IMG/VR virus record: IMGVR_UViG_3300032291_003871
Location: 1-21,560 of that record
Reading direction: 5' to 3' (one strand)
From: a virus
Length of the DNA: 21,560 nucleotides
A program made the position numbers and the translations under genes. This document shows positions 19,834-21,560 of this stretch, one piece after another. Position 1 is the stretch's first letter, and every line of letters begins with the position of its first letter. Below the pieces are notes generated by a model, which saw nothing but the letters and a program-made list of their open reading frames with translations, made no database searches and was not told where the DNA came from.

Positions 19834-20023
19834 TATAGTTTCATCAATAATCAAGCAGTTTGAAGAACGAAGTGCTGTAGGTAAAGCAAAATATGGTACT
19901 GATTTAGATAGAACTGATCTAACATTGTTAGAATGGATCGAACATGCTAAACAAGAACATATGGATGCTATTTTATATCTTGAAAAAATCAAACAACAAT
20001 TCCTTCTAGAAAACAAATTGTGA
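19826..20023 (+). CDS. Small MazG/NTP-pyrophosphohydrolase-like phage protein, 65 aa
   Basis: The core RSAVGKAKYGTDLDRTDLTL (residues 15-34) followed by LEWIEHAKQEHMDAILYLEK is a pattern common in phage proteins, with the E-x-x-D pair (EHMD) of all-alpha NTP pyrophosphatases. At 65 aa it is only a half-domain and would need to dimerise. A nucleotide-pool role is plausible but not certain. It overlaps the genes on both sides (8 nt and 4 nt). Confidence 0.68.
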   Translation: MDSIVSSIIKQFEERSAVGKAKYGTDLDRTDLTLLEWIEHAKQEHMDAILYLEKIKQQFLLENKL

Positions 20024-20955
20024 GTAACAAAATACCATCGATAGTTAAGACTATCAGGAGTTATACTCCTCAAGAGATAAATTATGCTTATCATAAGACT
20101 ATCTCTTATAGCCAGTTTTCTGTTTATAAAGAATGTCCTCACAAATGGGAACTACAATATAAAGACGGATTACAGGAGTATAAACCAACCATTCATACTG
20201 TATTTGGGACCGCAATGCATGAAGTACTTCAAAGTCACTTAACAGTGATGTTTGAGGAAAGCGCTGCGGCAGCTGATAGAGTTAATATCGAGGAACAATT
20301 TGAGGAGACATTTCGTAAGGTGTATTTAGACGAGTATAAGAAAAATAAAAGTACTCATTTTAGTGGAGCAGTTGAAATGAGAGAGTTCTATGAAGATGGA
20401 TTAAACATACTTAATCAATTTAAAAAGAAACGAGGTCAATACTTTAGTAAAAAAGGATGGAGTTTAGTTAAGGTTGAGTTACCAATTGTAATGACGCCTA
20501 ATAGCGCGTTTAAAAACGTATTATTCAAGGGCTTCATCGACTTGGTATTATATCACGAACCTACAAGTACATTTAAGATAATCGACTTTAAGACGTCTAC
20601 TCGAGGATGGAATGATGAGACTAAAAAGGATGAAGGTAAACAATTCCAATTAATACTTTATAAGTATTTCTTTAGTCAACAATTTAATGTTCCTGAAGAT
20701 CAAATTGAAGTAGATTTTCTTATATTAAAGAGAAAGATATGGGAGGAAAGTGAGTTTCCTCAAAGCCGTCTTCAAGAATACTCACCACCAAGTGGTAAAA
20801 TTAAAATAAAGAAAGCAGTGACAGCAATTAATAACTTTCTTGAACAATGTTTTAACACTGATGGATCATATAAGGATACTACTCATCCAATTACTGTACA
20901 AAAGAATTGTCAATGGTGCCCTTATAATGATAAAAAAGATTTATGTAATAAGTAA
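20020..20955 (+). CDS. Cas4/RecB-like PD-(D/E)XK nuclease with Fe-S cluster cysteines
   Basis: 311 aa with a GTG start at 20020 overlapping the previous stop (GTGA). Nuclease motifs in order: ISYSQFSVYKECPHKWEL (28-45), TVFGTAMHEVL with H67, LFKGFIDLVL with D174, FKIIDFKTS with D189 and K191, and QFQLILYKYFF (Q210, Y214). Four cysteines, C39 and C297/C300/C309 (NCQWCPYNDKKDLC), match the iron-staple arrangement of Cas4 and AddB, which stabilises the domain with a 4Fe-4S cluster. Such proteins act as 5'- or 3'-directed ssDNA exonucleases in recombination and repair. Many phages carry one in their replication operon with no CRISPR link, and no CRISPR array is seen here. Confidence 0.9.
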   Translation: MSNKIPSIVKTIRSYTPQEINYAYHKTISYSQFSVYKECPHKWELQYKDGLQEYKPTIHTVFGTAMHEVLQSHLTVMFEESAAAADRVNIEEQFEETFRKVYLDEYKKNKSTHFSGAVEMREFYEDGLNILNQFKKKRGQYFSKKGWSLVKVELPIVMTPNSAFKNVLFKGFIDLVLYHEPTSTFKIIDFKTSTRGWNDETKKDEGKQFQLILYKYFFSQQFNVPEDQIEVDFLILKRKIWEESEFPQSRLQEYSPPSGKIKIKKAVTAINNFLEQCFNTDGSYKDTTHPITVQKNCQWCPYNDKKDLCNK

Positions 20956-20974
20956 CTTTTATCAATAGTATATA

Positions 20975-20982
20975 TATTTATA
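20975..20982 (+). promoter_or_regulatory. TATTTATA motif upstream of small RHH gene
   Basis: TATTTATA in an A/T-rich spacer after the nuclease gene, 25 nt before the ATG at 21008. Member of the same set as 7598, 10272 and 15331; no TTTG element at the right distance. Confidence 0.35.
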
Positions 20983-21007
20983 TACGTTAAAACAATAAAT
21001 AAAAGCT

Positions 21008-21193
21008 ATGACTAAAAAAGAAATGACACTGACAAGTGTCAAAGTACAAAGCGAGTTATTTGAAGATTTTAAAATGAGTTGTGTAAAACATAAGTTCTCT
21101 TTACAGAAGCTTGTAGATCGCACAGTTCATTTATATCTTACAGATGAAGAATTTCGCAAAAACATCCACAACCACAATAATTTAAATCGATAA
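21008..21193 (+). CDS. Small ribbon-helix-helix-like DNA-binding protein, 61 aa
   Basis: MTLTSVKVQSELFEDFKMSC has the alternating polar/hydrophobic strand of a ribbon-helix-helix protein, followed by two helices (LFEDFKMSCVKHKF and LQKLVDRTVHLYLTDEEF). RHH dimers insert the two-stranded ribbon in the DNA major groove and often repress their own promoter. It is the first gene after a TATTTATA element, so autoregulation is possible. No toxin-like partner is visible beside it. Confidence 0.72.
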   Translation: MTKKEMTLTSVKVQSELFEDFKMSCVKHKFSLQKLVDRTVHLYLTDEEFRKNIHNHNNLNR

Positions 21194-21204
21194 AAAAAAG
21201 TTAT

Positions 21205-21560
21205 ATGAATTCAAGTTTTGCTTATCTCCCTCAGAATGAGAGGAAGAAAATCTTACTAATCTGTGATGACATTAGAGTACACTCAGGTGTAGCAACTGTT
21301 GCTCGAGAATTAGTAATTAACACAGCTCAACATTTTAACTGGGTAAATGTTGGAGGAGCTATTAATCACCCTGAACAAGGTAAACGATTAGACCTATCCC
21401 CAGATACTAACACCAACACTGGATTAACTGATAGCTCAGTTACATTATATCCAACTAATGGATATGGTGATGCTAATTTAATTAGACAACTGATTAATAT
21501 GGAAAAACCAGATGCTATATTCTTAATTACTGATCCAAGATATTTTATTTGGTTATTTCA
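21205..21560 (+). CDS. Glycosyltransferase-like protein, N-terminal part (partial)
   Basis: The frame opens at ATG 21205 (context AAGTTATATG) and runs off the window after 118 codons. ERKKILLICDDIRVHSGVAT (12-31), then VARELVINTAQHFNWVNVGG, looks like the start of a GT-B glycosyltransferase (GT4-like), with the glycine-containing loop after the first strand. KPDAIFLITDPRYFIWLF gives a second Rossmann strand. In phages such enzymes may glucosylate modified DNA bases or glycosylate virion proteins or host surface molecules; the visible part does not distinguish these. Confidence 0.65.
   Translation, partial: MNSSFAYLPQNERKKILLICDDIRVHSGVATVARELVINTAQHFNWVNVGGAINHPEQGKRLDLSPDTNTNTGLTDSSVTLYPTNGYGDANLIRQLINMEKPDAIFLITDPRYFIWLF

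Noticed and set aside
20020-20955. Cas4-like nuclease as evidence of a phage CRISPR system
   Set aside because: No cas1, cas2 or repeat array is present; such nucleases are common in phage replication operons by themselves.

Overview
The window is a gene-dense, AT-rich stretch of a tailed-phage genome. All recognisable genes are on the + strand, mostly packed end to end with 1-20 nt overlaps. The replication genes are T4-like (family B DNA polymerase, sliding clamp, large and small clamp-loader subunits). Other phage traits are a free-standing GIY-YIG homing endonuclease beside a ribonucleotide reductase gene, a repeat-rich fibre protein and a GroES/GroEL pair. The host is probably a member of the Bacteroidota: seven promoters fit the Bacteroidota primary-sigma pattern (TTTG, 19-20 nt, TAnnTTTG-like), one of them exactly, and Shine-Dalgarno sequences are largely missing.

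Layout. 1-251: 3' end of class I nrdA. 297-1170: homing endonuclease and a small protein. 1232-2046: two unknown proteins. 2095-7540: a modified-nucleobase cluster with a DpdA-like transglycosylase, queC, thioredoxin, queD, queE, a second thioredoxin, an HGPRT-like phosphoribosyltransferase, folE and a MazG-like pyrophosphohydrolase, plus two small genes (50 and 54 aa) tucked into the overlaps. 7616-11929: a terminator-bounded structural cassette with a fibre carrying 18 SHAEG-type 14-residue repeats. 11992-15323: DNA polymerase and sliding clamp. 15392-18174: unknown gene, groES, groEL and two small genes. 18239-21193: clamp loader large subunit, unknown, clamp loader small subunit, a small NTPase-like protein, a Cas4/RecB-like nuclease and a small ribbon-helix-helix protein. 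21205 to the end: start of a glycosyltransferase-like gene.

How the genes fit together. FolE, QueD, QueE and QueC form the de novo route from GTP towards preQ0, and the DpdA-like enzyme would exchange guanine in phage DNA for the 7-deazaguanine base, giving protection from restriction. The final base is uncertain: the phage QueC has lost all four zinc-binding cysteines of its family, QueD lacks two of its three zinc histidines, and QueE has an unusual CX3CX7C cluster motif. The HGPRT-like enzyme could salvage the guanine released by DpdA. NrdA, the thioredoxins and MazG fit nucleotide-pool control, and the polymerase, clamp, loader and nuclease genes make up the replication and recombination part.

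Regulation. Two motif classes stand out. One is a host-type promoter (TTTGGC-like, 19-20 nt spacer, TATATT) in front of seven genes, usually only 4-7 nt from the start codon, so leaderless mRNAs are likely; in several the spacer also holds a terminator hairpin. The other is TATTTATA, upstream of the structural genes and a few others, possibly a second temporal class. No tRNA, CRISPR array, insertion sequence or integrase was seen, and there is no gene-free stretch over 300 nt.
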